A stretch of 33,025 nt of DNA, from positions 1-33,025 of IMG/VR virus record IMGVR_UViG_3300009103_001114. The stretch is one strand, 5' to 3'. Below are positions 13,848 through 21,556 of this stretch, one piece after another. This DNA comes from a virus. Each line of letters opens with the position of its first letter. Position 1 is the first letter of the stretch. The position numbers were made by a program, and so were the translations under genes. The notes beneath the pieces were generated by a model. It had not been told where the DNA came from and did not search any database. It saw only the letters and a program-made list of their open reading frames with translations.

Positions 13848-16333
13848 ACAAAAAATAATTCCAAATTAACCGTTTTTTCTACGTTCCACCCAATAGCATC
13901 CAAGATGATCTTAAGTGGTTCCAAGAAAGCTTTATCAAATTGTAAATCGTAATCGATATATTTGTCAAGGCCAATCTCATGCGGAAAATCCTGAATAAAC
14001 GAAATAATATTCTCGTGAATAATATTTGGTTTCTTCAGGTAGCAGAACTTGATCTTCTCACCATTCTGAATGAGAGAATACTTATTATCCAACTTATGCT
14101 TTTTAACATAGTGGTTGTATAATAATGCACCCCGTATATGTATAGGAGTTCCTTTTGCATAAATTGTAGAATGTCCTCGATACTTAACAACATCGGATGC
14201 AGAACGAGGGAATGCAATATCTTCTGGAGGAAGTTTTCTAAACTCTTTACGAGACTTATCAATAAAATCAATTACTTCATCTTCTGTTCCATTCATCATT
14301 ATCTTTAGGGCATCCTTAATCATCTGACGACAAGGTGCTGGTGTTGAAGACTTAACTGCCTCAATACCCATCATCTTTAACTTAGGTTCTTCATACCTAA
14401 CTCCTTCACTATCCCATACGTTTAGAATATATCTTTTCTTAGCAGTCCAAATACCTCTATCAGCAATGTTCTCCCTCTTCATGAACATTTTTTGGTCGTA
14501 TGCGTTGACATACCTGGCCAATTCTTCGTAAGAACTTTCAATAAAAGGTTCAAATTGAGTTTCACACACCTTGTTAAGGAACCCAACAATGCCCTCATTA
14601 GTTTTCTCTCTCCCCTCGTATACAGCCTCAACCAAAGGGCCCAAATGCAAGTAAATACTATCAGTATCTGAAGCAATAACATAATCTTCACCATCCGTTT
14701 TTAAAATCTTATTCATCTTCAGGTTCATCTTATTCTCTATCCACCGAATAGAGACCTGGCCAGACAATGTAATTGCCTCGGCATTGGCTAACTTATAATA
14801 CCTGAAGTACTGATTGCCGATAGCACCATAAGCACTATTAAGAGATATCTTCTTTGCCATTTGGATATTGTTGCATCTTGCAATTTCCTTCTCCAATGCC
14901 TCAGTGGGGGTCTTCTCATATTCTTGCTTTGCCTCCAACATTTTCTTCTTAAAGATGACACGATCTCCATACATCTTATCCATAAGTTCAGGAAGAAATC
15001 CACGTACATCCTTCCTATACTGTGCTCCATTAGCACAAGTAGCATAATCCTCAGTAATCTCTACCTCTTGATTTAGAAACCTTTCAACGCTTGCGCTGGG
15101 ATGTCTAGTCTCCCTGAGGGTTTCCGGGGAGATATTGTATTGCATAATAAGATGAGGGTAAAGACTATTAAGGTCAAAAGAGACAACCCAATCATAGCGT
15201 CCTGGTTTTGGTTCCTTGACATAAGCTCCTGCGTACTTTTCGTTTTTTGCTGATCTATTCTTTGGAGGAATAACAATATTCCTTTTCTTCAAATAATTAT
15301 AGATGATGGTGTCCCACATACGTACTTGATAGAACACATCATTATAATTAACCTTTGCTTCATATGCCATAGTAAGAGCAAGCTCAATAAGCTTCATCTT
15401 ACCTTCAAGACGGTCAACAAGTTCCACGTCCACTATATTATACTCAATGAACTTCTGCCAACCTTTTGTGTAGAAATCCTTAAAAGTATCAAACTCACTG
15501 TGGTCTAACTTCTTCTGACCTAATTCTACACTAGCAATATAATCAAGACGATATGATTCTTGTGCTTTATATGTAAACTTCTTATAAAGATCAAGATAAT
15601 CTAACTGACATACACCACCCACATCAAATGTTATATGTTTACGACCTTTGATAAAAGTTTCTCCTTCTGATACAAGACCCCATGGAGAAAGTCTCTTCAT
15701 TAACTTCTCACCCAATACTCTATTAATCCTACGAGCAATATATGGAATATCATATAATTGAATATTCCATCCAGTAATAACATCTGGGACATCCTCCATC
15801 CAATAATTAATAAAGGAATTTAATAGAGCATGTTCTGTAGGACAATGATGATAAGTTACATCCTTCCTATCATTCTCAAAGGGTTTAATTCCCCAAGTAA
15901 TGATTTGCTTAGTTGTATAGTCTTGTATTGAGATTGCCAAAATCTCTTCTGAGCACGATTCAACATCAGGGAAACCTTGCTCAGACGCAACCTCAATATC
16001 CAAAGTAACAAGCTTAATTTTAGATATGTCAAACTTGATCTCATCCTCAGGATATTTCTCCGATATATACTGGTAAATATACCGGTCATTCCCGTAAATC
16101 TCAAAATTCTCAATATCCTCATACTTCTTATAGAATTCACGACAATCCCGTACCGTTCCTGGATTAATTGGCTCAACTGAATCTCCACCCAACGTTTTAT
16201 ATTTAGCTTTTCCTTTAGATTTGACAAAGAGAGTGGGGAAAAACTCATCCCTATGCTCATACCTCTTGCCATTTTCAACTCCCCGAACCAAAAATTGATT
16301 CCCAATCAATTGAACATTAGTGTAAAATTTCAT
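13844..16333 (-). CDS. 43: DNA polymerase, family B, T4 gp43-like
   Basis: An 829-residue replicative polymerase. The 3'-5' exonuclease domain shows Exo I DIE (112-114), Exo II around GWNIQLYDIP (188-197) and Exo III around YNIVDVEL (298-305). The polymerase domain shows motif A DLNSLYP (387-393), motif B around KISLNSAYG (495-503) and motif C DTDS (556-559). The C-terminal NLELFFV is the hydrophobic tail expected to bind the gp45 clamp, as in T4. It is slightly shorter than T4 gp43 (898). It has ATGA overlaps with oxygenase genes on both sides. All catalytic acidic residues are present. Confidence 0.97.
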   Translation of the reverse strand: MKFYTNVQLIGNQFLVRGVENGKRYEHRDEFFPTLFVKSKGKAKYKTLGGDSVEPINPGTVRDCREFYKKYEDIENFEIYGNDRYIYQYISEKYPEDEIKFDISKIKLVTLDIEVASEQGFPDVESCSEEILAISIQDYTTKQIITWGIKPFENDRKDVTYHHCPTEHALLNSFINYWMEDVPDVITGWNIQLYDIPYIARRINRVLGEKLMKRLSPWGLVSEGETFIKGRKHITFDVGGVCQLDYLDLYKKFTYKAQESYRLDYIASVELGQKKLDHSEFDTFKDFYTKGWQKFIEYNIVDVELVDRLEGKMKLIELALTMAYEAKVNYNDVFYQVRMWDTIIYNYLKKRNIVIPPKNRSAKNEKYAGAYVKEPKPGRYDWVVSFDLNSLYPHLIMQYNISPETLRETRHPSASVERFLNQEVEITEDYATCANGAQYRKDVRGFLPELMDKMYGDRVIFKKKMLEAKQEYEKTPTEALEKEIARCNNIQMAKKISLNSAYGAIGNQYFRYYKLANAEAITLSGQVSIRWIENKMNLKMNKILKTDGEDYVIASDTDSIYLHLGPLVEAVYEGREKTNEGIVGFLNKVCETQFEPFIESSYEELARYVNAYDQKMFMKRENIADRGIWTAKKRYILNVWDSEGVRYEEPKLKMMGIEAVKSSTPAPCRQMIKDALKIMMNGTEDEVIDFIDKSRKEFRKLPPEDIAFPRSASDVVKYRGHSTIYAKGTPIHIRGALLYNHYVKKHKLDNKYSLIQNGEKIKFCYLKKPNIIHENIISFIQDFPHEIGLDKYIDYDLQFDKAFLEPLKIILDAIGWNVEKTVNLELFFV

Positions 16334-16902
16334 GAAGAACGACGTAGATTAAAAGAAATTGTATGTCTAGGAGTCTTTATTTTATGAGGAGAAACTCCAT
16401 GAAAAACATAAGACGGAAACATTATCATATCTCCTTTTTTTGGAGAAAGATAATAATGAGTTTTACATAACATATCCCATTCTAACACAATACCAAAGTT
16501 TTTGGCTACTTGATTAGTATTAAAAAAATAAAATTGAGCAGAATTTGGAACATGATCTTCTAAAAAAAGAACTGCAGATAAATGAGGAGAATTTGCACCA
16601 CCATCACAATGATCATGCATTTCTTGAAAATATCCTTTATGATAAGTATTTTTCCATATAGATTTCATCTCAAAACCTAAATGACTTACATTCAAATTCT
16701 TTAAAGATAATTCGATTGAAGGTGCAAGAAGTTTATCTAAAGGATGAAAAGATAAATTCTCTACCTTTAATGTGCATAATTCATTCCAAGTACAATCTTG
16801 GTCTTCAGATAATACCACATTCTTACACGCTTCAAAAACTTCCTCCTTATTAGGAATCTGAATTAAAGTATAAAAATCCGTAAGGAAAATAGTCTGAAGC
16901 AT
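16330..16902 (-). CDS. 2OG-Fe(II) oxygenase family protein
   Basis: A 190-residue protein of the phage 2OG-oxygenase type related to Pfam PF13759. The metal site is contained in MHDHCD (His96, His98 and nearby Asp), with the distal His168 in FPSYVFHGVSP. Arg179 in TPRHTISFNL is the probable 2-oxoglutarate anchor. The N-terminal 80 residues are an unassigned alpha/beta region. It sits directly upstream of DNA polymerase with an ATGA overlap and joins the previous gene through TAATG. The substrate is unknown. Confidence 0.83.
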   Translation of the reverse strand: MLQTIFLTDFYTLIQIPNKEEVFEACKNVVLSEDQDCTWNELCTLKVENLSFHPLDKLLAPSIELSLKNLNVSHLGFEMKSIWKNTYHKGYFQEMHDHCDGGANSPHLSAVLFLEDHVPNSAQFYFFNTNQVAKNFGIVLEWDMLCKTHYYLSPKKGDMIMFPSYVFHGVSPHKIKTPRHTISFNLRRSS

Positions 16903-17162
16903 TACTTAGTTAGATCCAAGTATTTCTCCAATAGAGTGGGAGTAGGATCACATAATGTAAGTATCTTATCAGAACTAATCATGAATACATCATCCTTTGT
17001 CACATTAAGTAACCATGGTTCTAAAAGGTTCTCATTCTTAACAATGAATGGATCATGCAATTTACAATCAGGTGCTCCTATATCAATAGCAGCAACCTCT
17101 ACAACCTCACTAATCAGAGTCTGTTGATTTGTCAGTGCTAGTATCTTTATTGTCTTGTCCAT
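16902..17162 (-). CDS. Conserved cyanophage-type small protein, paralogue of its neighbour
   Basis: An 86-residue protein: ILALTNQQTLISEVVEV, CKLHDPFIV, EPWLLNVT, then MISSDKILTLCDPTPTLLEKYL. The same order of elements occurs in the gene upstream (17110-17475): LVLLKSGEDIITDL, KPCVIKM, FPWLPLTP and WLITMVEPTAKLKEMYI. The two look like diverged duplicates of a small beta-barrel protein; an Sm-like fold is possible but not testable by eye. It overlaps that neighbour by 53 bases in another frame, unusually long for this genome. Function is unknown. Confidence 0.78.
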   Translation of the reverse strand: MDKTIKILALTNQQTLISEVVEVAAIDIGAPDCKLHDPFIVKNENLLEPWLLNVTKDDVFMISSDKILTLCDPTPTLLEKYLDLTK

Positions 17163-17475
17163 AATTTACTACGTCCTCAATGTACATTTCCTTTAATTTG
17201 GCAGTAGGTTCTACCATAGTAATTAGCCAATCTGCGGCCACAGGAATTTTAGTTTCTGGAGTTAAAGGTAACCACGGAAAAAGAGAAACTTCATATCCTG
17301 CCTTCTGAGTGTTTCCCTCACTCTCCATAGACTGAGGATTTCTCATTTTAATAACACAAGGTTTATCAAAAAAATATCCTACTACTCTACTCTCTTCATC
17401 TTGCCCCACACGCATTTCAGTAAGGTCGGTAATGATATCTTCACCCGACTTCAATAATACCAATTTAATTGTCAT
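17110..17475 (-). CDS. Conserved cyanophage-type small protein, possible Sm-like beta barrel
   Basis: A 121-residue protein. The first 90 residues look like a small beta-barrel: LVLLKSGEDIITDL then a strand-turn pattern ending FPWLPLTPE, then VAADWLITMVEPTAKLKEMYIE. The last 15 residues are an acidic Ser/Thr/Asp tail, which is the part overlapping the following gene by 53 bases. Proteins of this kind occur beside the DUF1257/DUF2997 genes in cyanophages. It aligns by eye with the 86-residue product downstream, so a tandem duplication is likely. No catalytic residues are evident. Confidence 0.78.
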   Translation of the reverse strand: MTIKLVLLKSGEDIITDLTEMRVGQDEESRVVGYFFDKPCVIKMRNPQSMESEGNTQKAGYEVSLFPWLPLTPETKIPVAADWLITMVEPTAKLKEMYIEDVVNYGQDNKDTSTDKSTDSD

Positions 17476-17478
17476 AAT

Positions 17479-17871
17479 TTAAATCCAACGTGTAACTGTT
17501 AATTCAATGGAGTTATCCTCCATTTCCCATTCTTCTTGGACTTCGAATCCTTCTTCTTTAATAGTAGAATGTATAGTCATTCTAGCATACTGTTGGGTAA
17601 GTTTGTCAATAAACCTATTTACAGGAACATCCAAATCCCAAGCATCAAGCTCAGCAACTAACTCATAACTCTCCATATTCTTATTCCACCTAAAACCAAT
17701 ATCATTCTTTATGGCAACATCAGCAACAAATTCTGGATGTCCTTCTCCATGATCTGGATTATTAATAACCAATTGTTTGTTCTCTTCTATATCATGTCCC
17801 ATTAATTCTAATGCTTCAATCAATTGAGGACGTTCTTTAATTTTAGTTTTAATACAAGTAAAATGTGACAT
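17479..17871 (-). CDS. DUF1257 / Ycf35-like protein
   Basis: A 130-residue protein. MSHFTCIKTKIKERPQLIEAL, FRWN, YELVAELDAWD, PVNRFIDKLTQQYA and a final VTRWI are the landmarks of the DUF1257/Ycf35 family found in cyanobacteria, algal plastids and cyanophages. Function is unknown. It starts in a TAATG overlap with the DUF2997 gene; the two families are typically neighbours in cyanobacteria and cyanophages, which suggests a joint role. Length is as expected for the family. It is a good marker of a cyanobacterial host. Confidence 0.9.
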   Translation of the reverse strand: MSHFTCIKTKIKERPQLIEALELMGHDIEENKQLVINNPDHGEGHPEFVADVAIKNDIGFRWNKNMESYELVAELDAWDLDVPVNRFIDKLTQQYARMTIHSTIKEEGFEVQEEWEMEDNSIELTVTRWI

Positions 17872-18095
17872 TATGGTCCTGGGAAATGCTGCTCTTGAGA
17901 AGAAACTGAAACATGATCATGTTCAACGACACTCCTATACATATCGGCAGTTGGTTCTTTATATAAAACCACTCCAAGTTTTTCTTCGATACGTTCAGTT
18001 AATTTTTCACAATTAGGTCCAGTTACACCCATCACCCTTTCAGTAACAGTGCCATCTTGCCTAATAGTAAATTTAATTGTTTCTTGTTGTGCCAT
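17871..18095 (-). CDS. DUF2997 family protein
   Basis: A 74-residue protein. KFTIRQDGTVTERVMGVTGPNC followed by ELGV-type helix (RIEEKLGVV here) is the DUF2997 pattern. The family is small, of unknown function, and usually encoded next to DUF1257/Ycf35, exactly as here. The C-terminal 25 residues (around SVVEHDHVSVSSQEQHF) are variable. It starts at ATG 18095, 20 bases after purM, in one of the few real intergenic gaps of this unit. Confidence 0.87.
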   Translation of the reverse strand: MAQQETIKFTIRQDGTVTERVMGVTGPNCEKLTERIEEKLGVVLYKEPTADMYRSVVEHDHVSVSSQEQHFPGP

Positions 18096-18115
18096 TTGTT
18101 ACATGATATGCCAAA

Positions 18116-19009
18116 TTATTTAGTTACCTTTCCAATAACCCCATCCATCTCAATTTCAGGAGGAACTATTAGACAGAACCCAATGCCAAGATTGAATACT
18201 TTTCTCATCTCTTCCTCTTCTATCTCACCTGCCTCCTGAATAACATTAAAGATCTCCGGACGTTCCCAAGAAGTATAATCTACCTCTGCTCTCAGACCTT
18301 CTGGGAGACAACGTGGGAGGTTTTCAGGAATACCACCCCCAGTAATATGTGCCATACCTAGAATAGGTATCTCATCCATCAACTCTTTAACTTGTGGCCA
18401 ATAGATTGTTGTTGGTGTAAGTAACTCTGGATGTTCTTTATAAAAGATCTTATGCCTCCACAACATATCATTAATCAAACTATATCCATTACTATGAAGA
18501 CCACTACTGGGTAGACCAACTATCTTATCTCCTGGTTTAATCAATCTCCCATCTATTATTTCATTCTCTTCTACTATACCAGTACAAAATCCTCCCAAAT
18601 CCATATCATAAGAAAAACGACCATGCTCAGCCGTCTCTCCACCAAGAAGATCCATCTCTGATATTTCACATCCTTTGATGATGCCTTTCATGACCTCATC
18701 CAATCTATCATCCAATGTCTTAACAGAGATATAATCCAGAAAATATAATGGTTTAGCACCACATGTAATCACATCATTGACACACATTGCAACGAGATCT
18801 TGACCTATAGTTGTAAAATCATTAGCAATCCGTGCGATATTAATCTTAGTACCGACACCATCAGCACCAGATACTAAGACAGGTTTCTCATACCCTGATG
18901 GAACAGAAAACATACCATTAAACCCACCAATGGTAGGTGCCTTATCCTTTAATCTTTCTACAAAAGCAATCCCTGCTTCTATATCTACACCAGAAGATTT
19001 ATAATCCAT
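18116..19009 (-). CDS. purM: Phosphoribosylformylglycinamidine cyclo-ligase (AIR synthetase)
   Basis: A 297-residue PurM. It makes aminoimidazole ribotide from FGAM with ATP in de novo purine synthesis. Landmarks are SSGVDIEAG near the start, the Gly/Asp-rich ATP site VSGADGVGTKI, MCVNDVITCGAKP, LLGGETAEH, and GLPSSGLHSNGYSL. It is about 50 residues shorter than bacterial PurM (~345), mainly at the C-terminus. Cyanophage copies can be short, and no catalytic block is obviously lost. It overlaps the halogenase gene upstream by 11 bases. Likely boosts purine supply for phage DNA synthesis. Confidence 0.94.
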   Translation of the reverse strand: MDYKSSGVDIEAGIAFVERLKDKAPTIGGFNGMFSVPSGYEKPVLVSGADGVGTKINIARIANDFTTIGQDLVAMCVNDVITCGAKPLYFLDYISVKTLDDRLDEVMKGIIKGCEISEMDLLGGETAEHGRFSYDMDLGGFCTGIVEENEIIDGRLIKPGDKIVGLPSSGLHSNGYSLINDMLWRHKIFYKEHPELLTPTTIYWPQVKELMDEIPILGMAHITGGGIPENLPRCLPEGLRAEVDYTSWERPEIFNVIQEAGEIEEEEMRKVFNLGIGFCLIVPPEIEMDGVIGKVTK

Positions 19010-20108
19010 TTACATATTTCTCCCACAATTGAATACTTTTGGATCCCCAATGACCATACTCCCTTTTATCATCCCAACTCATAGGAGATTTAAAAATAGA
19101 AATAAAATTAGAATCAGGATTAAAGGGAAGTGATTTAGCATACTCCCAAAAAGGGGTATTGTATATTGATCCACTTTGATAGTGCCACAATATAAATGTT
19201 TCCAATTCTCTCATCTTAACCTGAACATCATGATTACACTTTTCCTTTGACACTCCCTCAAATATATGTTGCCATGCAGCTTGAGCAACATTTAAATAAA
19301 AAGATAATGAAGTTGCTTCCATTGGTTCCAAAAATCCAGCCCTATTGCCATTTAAAATAGTTCTTTCTCCATCAAATATATTCTCAGCCATATAATTTTC
19401 AAACGTAAGATCACCATCAATTTCTGGTATATTAAATCTCTCTAAAAAATCATCAGTAGCTTCCTCTTTAGTTGTTATAGTATTATTATACAAATATCCA
19501 TAGGCAGTTCCTTCAATAGTAGGAATAACAAATGTCCACCCATGAGGTGTAGCAACTGTTTTTGTACAATGTAGAGTAGGATCTCTCCCAGTCTTATCCG
19601 AATAAAGTAATACTGAATTTATAGGGTTAATAAGTTTATTATACTTCTCCTTATCTCTACCGTGCCTACCCCTACAATCAAAAATATAATCAGCATCTAT
19701 TTCTTTCTCAGGATCATCTATTTTCTTTCTTTTAACTTTAGACCTTCCAGATTTAACTACCAAATCTGACAATTTCTGTGGAACAAAATGCATGGCTTGT
19801 CCCGTCAGATAAAAATCATGAAAGAATGGTTTTCCTTTCTTACCCCATCCCTCATACATAATACCACTTTTTAAAGTAGCCCCTAACGGATTATCATAAT
19901 ATCCTCCTGTAGCCCAATTTATACCCAAAGCCTGAGTAATAAGGTACATTGGAATAAACGTAGTTCCTTGACCCACCTTTTCCATAGGATGAGTATCAGG
20001 ACTATGATACATTTCTATCTCAAGTTGTCCCTCTTCACTCCAATAATAATAATGCAATGCAGTCATACACCCCGCATTACCAGATCCAATAATAGCAATT
20101 TTTTTCAT
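18999..20108 (-). CDS. FAD-dependent halogenase, short divergent form
   Basis: A 369-residue flavin halogenase-like protein. The FAD dinucleotide-binding motif GSGNAG is at 8-13. A Lys at 80 in GATLKSGIMYEGW corresponds to the catalytic lysine of tryptophan halogenases. FLEPMEATS (249-257) holds the conserved Glu. The halogenase WxWxIP motif is changed to GWTFVIP (180-186), so the second Trp is Phe. It is about 110 residues shorter than the other halogenase in this window (28578-30023). A cyanophage enzyme of this general type (VirX1 of Syn10) is known to iodinate various substrates. The ATG lies only 6 bases after a TAAAAT -10-like box. The substrate is unknown. Confidence 0.85.
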   Translation of the reverse strand: MKKIAIIGSGNAGCMTALHYYYWSEEGQLEIEMYHSPDTHPMEKVGQGTTFIPMYLITQALGINWATGGYYDNPLGATLKSGIMYEGWGKKGKPFFHDFYLTGQAMHFVPQKLSDLVVKSGRSKVKRKKIDDPEKEIDADYIFDCRGRHGRDKEKYNKLINPINSVLLYSDKTGRDPTLHCTKTVATPHGWTFVIPTIEGTAYGYLYNNTITTKEEATDDFLERFNIPEIDGDLTFENYMAENIFDGERTILNGNRAGFLEPMEATSLSFYLNVAQAAWQHIFEGVSKEKCNHDVQVKMRELETFILWHYQSGSIYNTPFWEYAKSLPFNPDSNFISIFKSPMSWDDKREYGHWGSKSIQLWEKYVNGL

Positions 20109-20114
20109 CTACTA

Positions 20115-20143
20115 ATTTTAGCAATAAAAAAGGGACCTGTAAA
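20115..20143 (-). promoter_or_regulatory. Candidate sigma70-type promoter embedded in the terminator
   Basis: On the minus strand TTTACA (20138-20143, five of six matches to TTGACA) is followed by a 17-base spacer and TGCTAAAAT (extended -10; TAAAAT at 20115-20120, five of six to TATAAT). The -35 forms the whole loop of the terminator hairpin, and the spacer is its 3' arm plus the T-run. The predicted start of transcription falls at or next to the ATG at 20108, so the message would be leaderless or nearly so. No other promoter fits in the 16 bases between the terminator and the gene. Confidence 0.5.
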
Positions 20144-20150
20144 GGTCCCT
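20124..20150 (-). terminator. Intrinsic terminator after hsp20
   Basis: The minus strand reads AGGGACC, loop TTTACA, GGTCCCT and then a run of T. It is a perfect 7-bp GC-rich stem with a T tract, immediately after the hsp20 stop. This is the only strong rho-independent terminator I see in the window. It separates the hsp20 transcript from the halogenase-purM-polymerase unit. Confidence 0.92.
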
Positions 20151-20157
20151 CCAATAT

Positions 20158-20589
20158 TTAAAGATAATCTTTCCGAGTATGATGTTCGGGAACAATCTTC
20201 CCTAACTCCACGGAAAGGAGTCCATCCTCAAAGCTGACCGATCGTACCTCTGTATCGTCGGAGAGCGTCCATTGTCTGGTAAAGGAACGTTGGGCCAATC
20301 CTTTGTGGACAAATTCTCCATCATTTTTTGATTCTTCTTTTTTGCCTTCCACAGATAGTTTTCCAAACTCCGTATAGACGGATACTTCATCTTTCTTAAA
20401 CCCCGCAAGGGCGATTTCGAGTCTCGATTCGACATTACTTACTTGTACTAAATTATAAGGTGGATAATTGGAAGTAGTTGTATCATCCCAAAATCTATTG
20501 AGATAGTCATCCATCCCTATGCTGTTCTTGCTAATCCTCTCAAACAATTCAGGAAGATTGGCAGCATGATACCTGGCTAGTGTGCCCAT
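20158..20589 (-). CDS. hsp20: Small heat shock protein, Hsp20 family
   Basis: A 143-residue alpha-crystallin-domain chaperone. The domain spans about residues 47-135: VESRLEIALAGFKKDEVSVY, GKLSVEGKK, then FTRQWTLSDDTEVRSVSFEDGLLSVEL. It ends VPEHHTRKDYL and lacks a clear C-terminal IxI motif. Start ATG 20589 is chosen because AAGGAG (20598-20603) sits 8 bases upstream. An in-frame ATG at 20640 would put the perfect late promoter on top of the start. Hsp20 is a cyanophage signature gene, possibly aiding virion assembly. It is a single-gene unit with its own late promoter and terminator. Confidence 0.93.
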   Translation of the reverse strand: MGTLARYHAANLPELFERISKNSIGMDDYLNRFWDDTTTSNYPPYNLVQVSNVESRLEIALAGFKKDEVSVYTEFGKLSVEGKKEESKNDGEFVHKGLAQRSFTRQWTLSDDTEVRSVSFEDGLLSVELGKIVPEHHTRKDYL

Positions 20590-20647
20590 GATTGTAGCTC
20601 CTTTAAAAGCGAGTTTGTGATTTGTGGACCCCGAAGGCATCCATACC

Positions 20648-20655
20648 TATTTATA
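20648..20655 (-). promoter_or_regulatory. T4-type late promoter of hsp20 (TATAAATA)
   Basis: A perfect TATAAATA on the minus strand (context GCTATAAATAGG) lies 59 bases before the hsp20 start codon, in the 161-base gap after regA. The expected leader of about 50 bases carries the AAGGAG ribosome-binding site. The rest of the gap (20656-20750) holds an imperfect inverted repeat (GTTACCG...CGGTTAAC) of unclear meaning. Confidence 0.85.
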
Positions 20656-20750
20656 GCACAAACCACCAAAAAGTGCAGTGGGGTTAACCGATAAAAGTTA
20701 TACGGTAACAATAACACACAATCCAATAAGCATATATGGAAGTAAAGGAA

Positions 20751-21188
20751 TTAATCAGCATCTTGCGTCTTTCCTTTCTTACCAATATTATACTTCTGTT
20801 CTAAGATCCAATCACCCTTATCTTTATAAGCAAGTACTTTAATTTGATTTAGGGGAGCAATATCAGAAACTGAATCTGGTTTAACTATTGAAATGAGTCC
20901 CCAATCAGCAAGTAAACGAGCAATCCTATTACGTCGTTGTACATCATTAAGTGTGAGATTAGCATGTTTACCATCAAGAGCAAAGAGCTCCTTAAAATGA
21001 ACAATATAATATCTACCTTGCTTATGAAGGATATGACAAGACTGATAGAGTTTTTTCTCTTTCCTCGATGCAACTCCAATTCTTGTAAGTGTTTCACGAA
21101 CCTTTAAAAAATCATCCGGTTCATTAAGAAGAACCTCTACCATTTGGTCTTGCGACCACTTTACTTCAGGTTCTACTGTAGTAGTCAT
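20751..21188 (-). CDS. regA: RegA translational repressor
   Basis: A 145-residue RegA-like protein. In T4, RegA binds start regions of early mRNAs, including its own and those of clamp-loader genes, and blocks translation. Landmarks are DDFLKVRETLTRIGVAS, CHILHKQGRYYIVHFKELFALDG and NDVQRRNRIARLLADWGLI, matching the family order. It is slightly longer than T4 RegA (122), with an acidic N-terminus and a Lys-rich C-terminus. It has an ATGA overlap with gene 62 upstream. The gene is the last of the clamp-loader unit, as in other T4-like phages. Confidence 0.95.
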   Translation of the reverse strand: MTTTVEPEVKWSQDQMVEVLLNEPDDFLKVRETLTRIGVASRKEKKLYQSCHILHKQGRYYIVHFKELFALDGKHANLTLNDVQRRNRIARLLADWGLISIVKPDSVSDIAPLNQIKVLAYKDKGDWILEQKYNIGKKGKTQDAD

Positions 21189-21556
21189 TTCGATCCTCCA
21201 GTTTCAAGTCGTTGTTTAATAAATTCCAGTTGTTGGGTTGATAAGATTTTCAGTGCTTGAGAAGCTTTCTCATTACTATAACCATAGTATTGTTTAACAC
21301 ATTGGAGATCCGTGACTTTTTCCTTACGGAGCCAGGGAGAGAATCTCTTCTTTTTCCTAAGTGTATTTAGATAAAAAGAATATTGCATATCCTTGTCTAG
21401 GTTAGGATACCTATTCATCTCATTAACAAAAAGAATACAATCAAGATGCCCTGAGAGACACCGATTAATAATATAAGGAGAATATTCCTTTATATCTTCT
21501 GATAGATCTTCCTTTGTAAAATTAATAGAATTTAACCAATCCTTTAATTCAGTCAT
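21185..21556 (-). CDS. 62: Clamp loader small subunit, T4 gp62-like
   Basis: A 123-residue gp62 homologue that, with gp44, opens and loads the gp45 clamp. YIINRCLSGHLDCILFVNEMNRYP, MQYSFYLNTLRKKKRFSPW and KQYYGYSNEKASQAL match the cyanophage gp62 pattern. It is shorter than T4 gp62 (187), which is usual for cyanophages. Unusually, its partner gene 44 is not adjacent; about 6 kb of accessory genes lies between. It is bounded by an 8-base overlap with apt and an ATGA overlap with regA. Confidence 0.92.
   Translation of the reverse strand: MTELKDWLNSINFTKEDLSEDIKEYSPYIINRCLSGHLDCILFVNEMNRYPNLDKDMQYSFYLNTLRKKKRFSPWLRKEKVTDLQCVKQYYGYSNEKASQALKILSTQQLEFIKQRLETGGSK

Noticed and set aside
15856-16305. 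Minus-strand frame of 149 codons inside DNA polymerase
   Set aside because: Overlaps the exonuclease domain of gp43 completely; the product is Leu/Ile/Arg-biased, typical of an off-frame shadow.
20656-20750. Imperfect inverted repeat between regA and hsp20 as a terminator
   Set aside because: Stem is short and mismatched, with no T tract directly after it.
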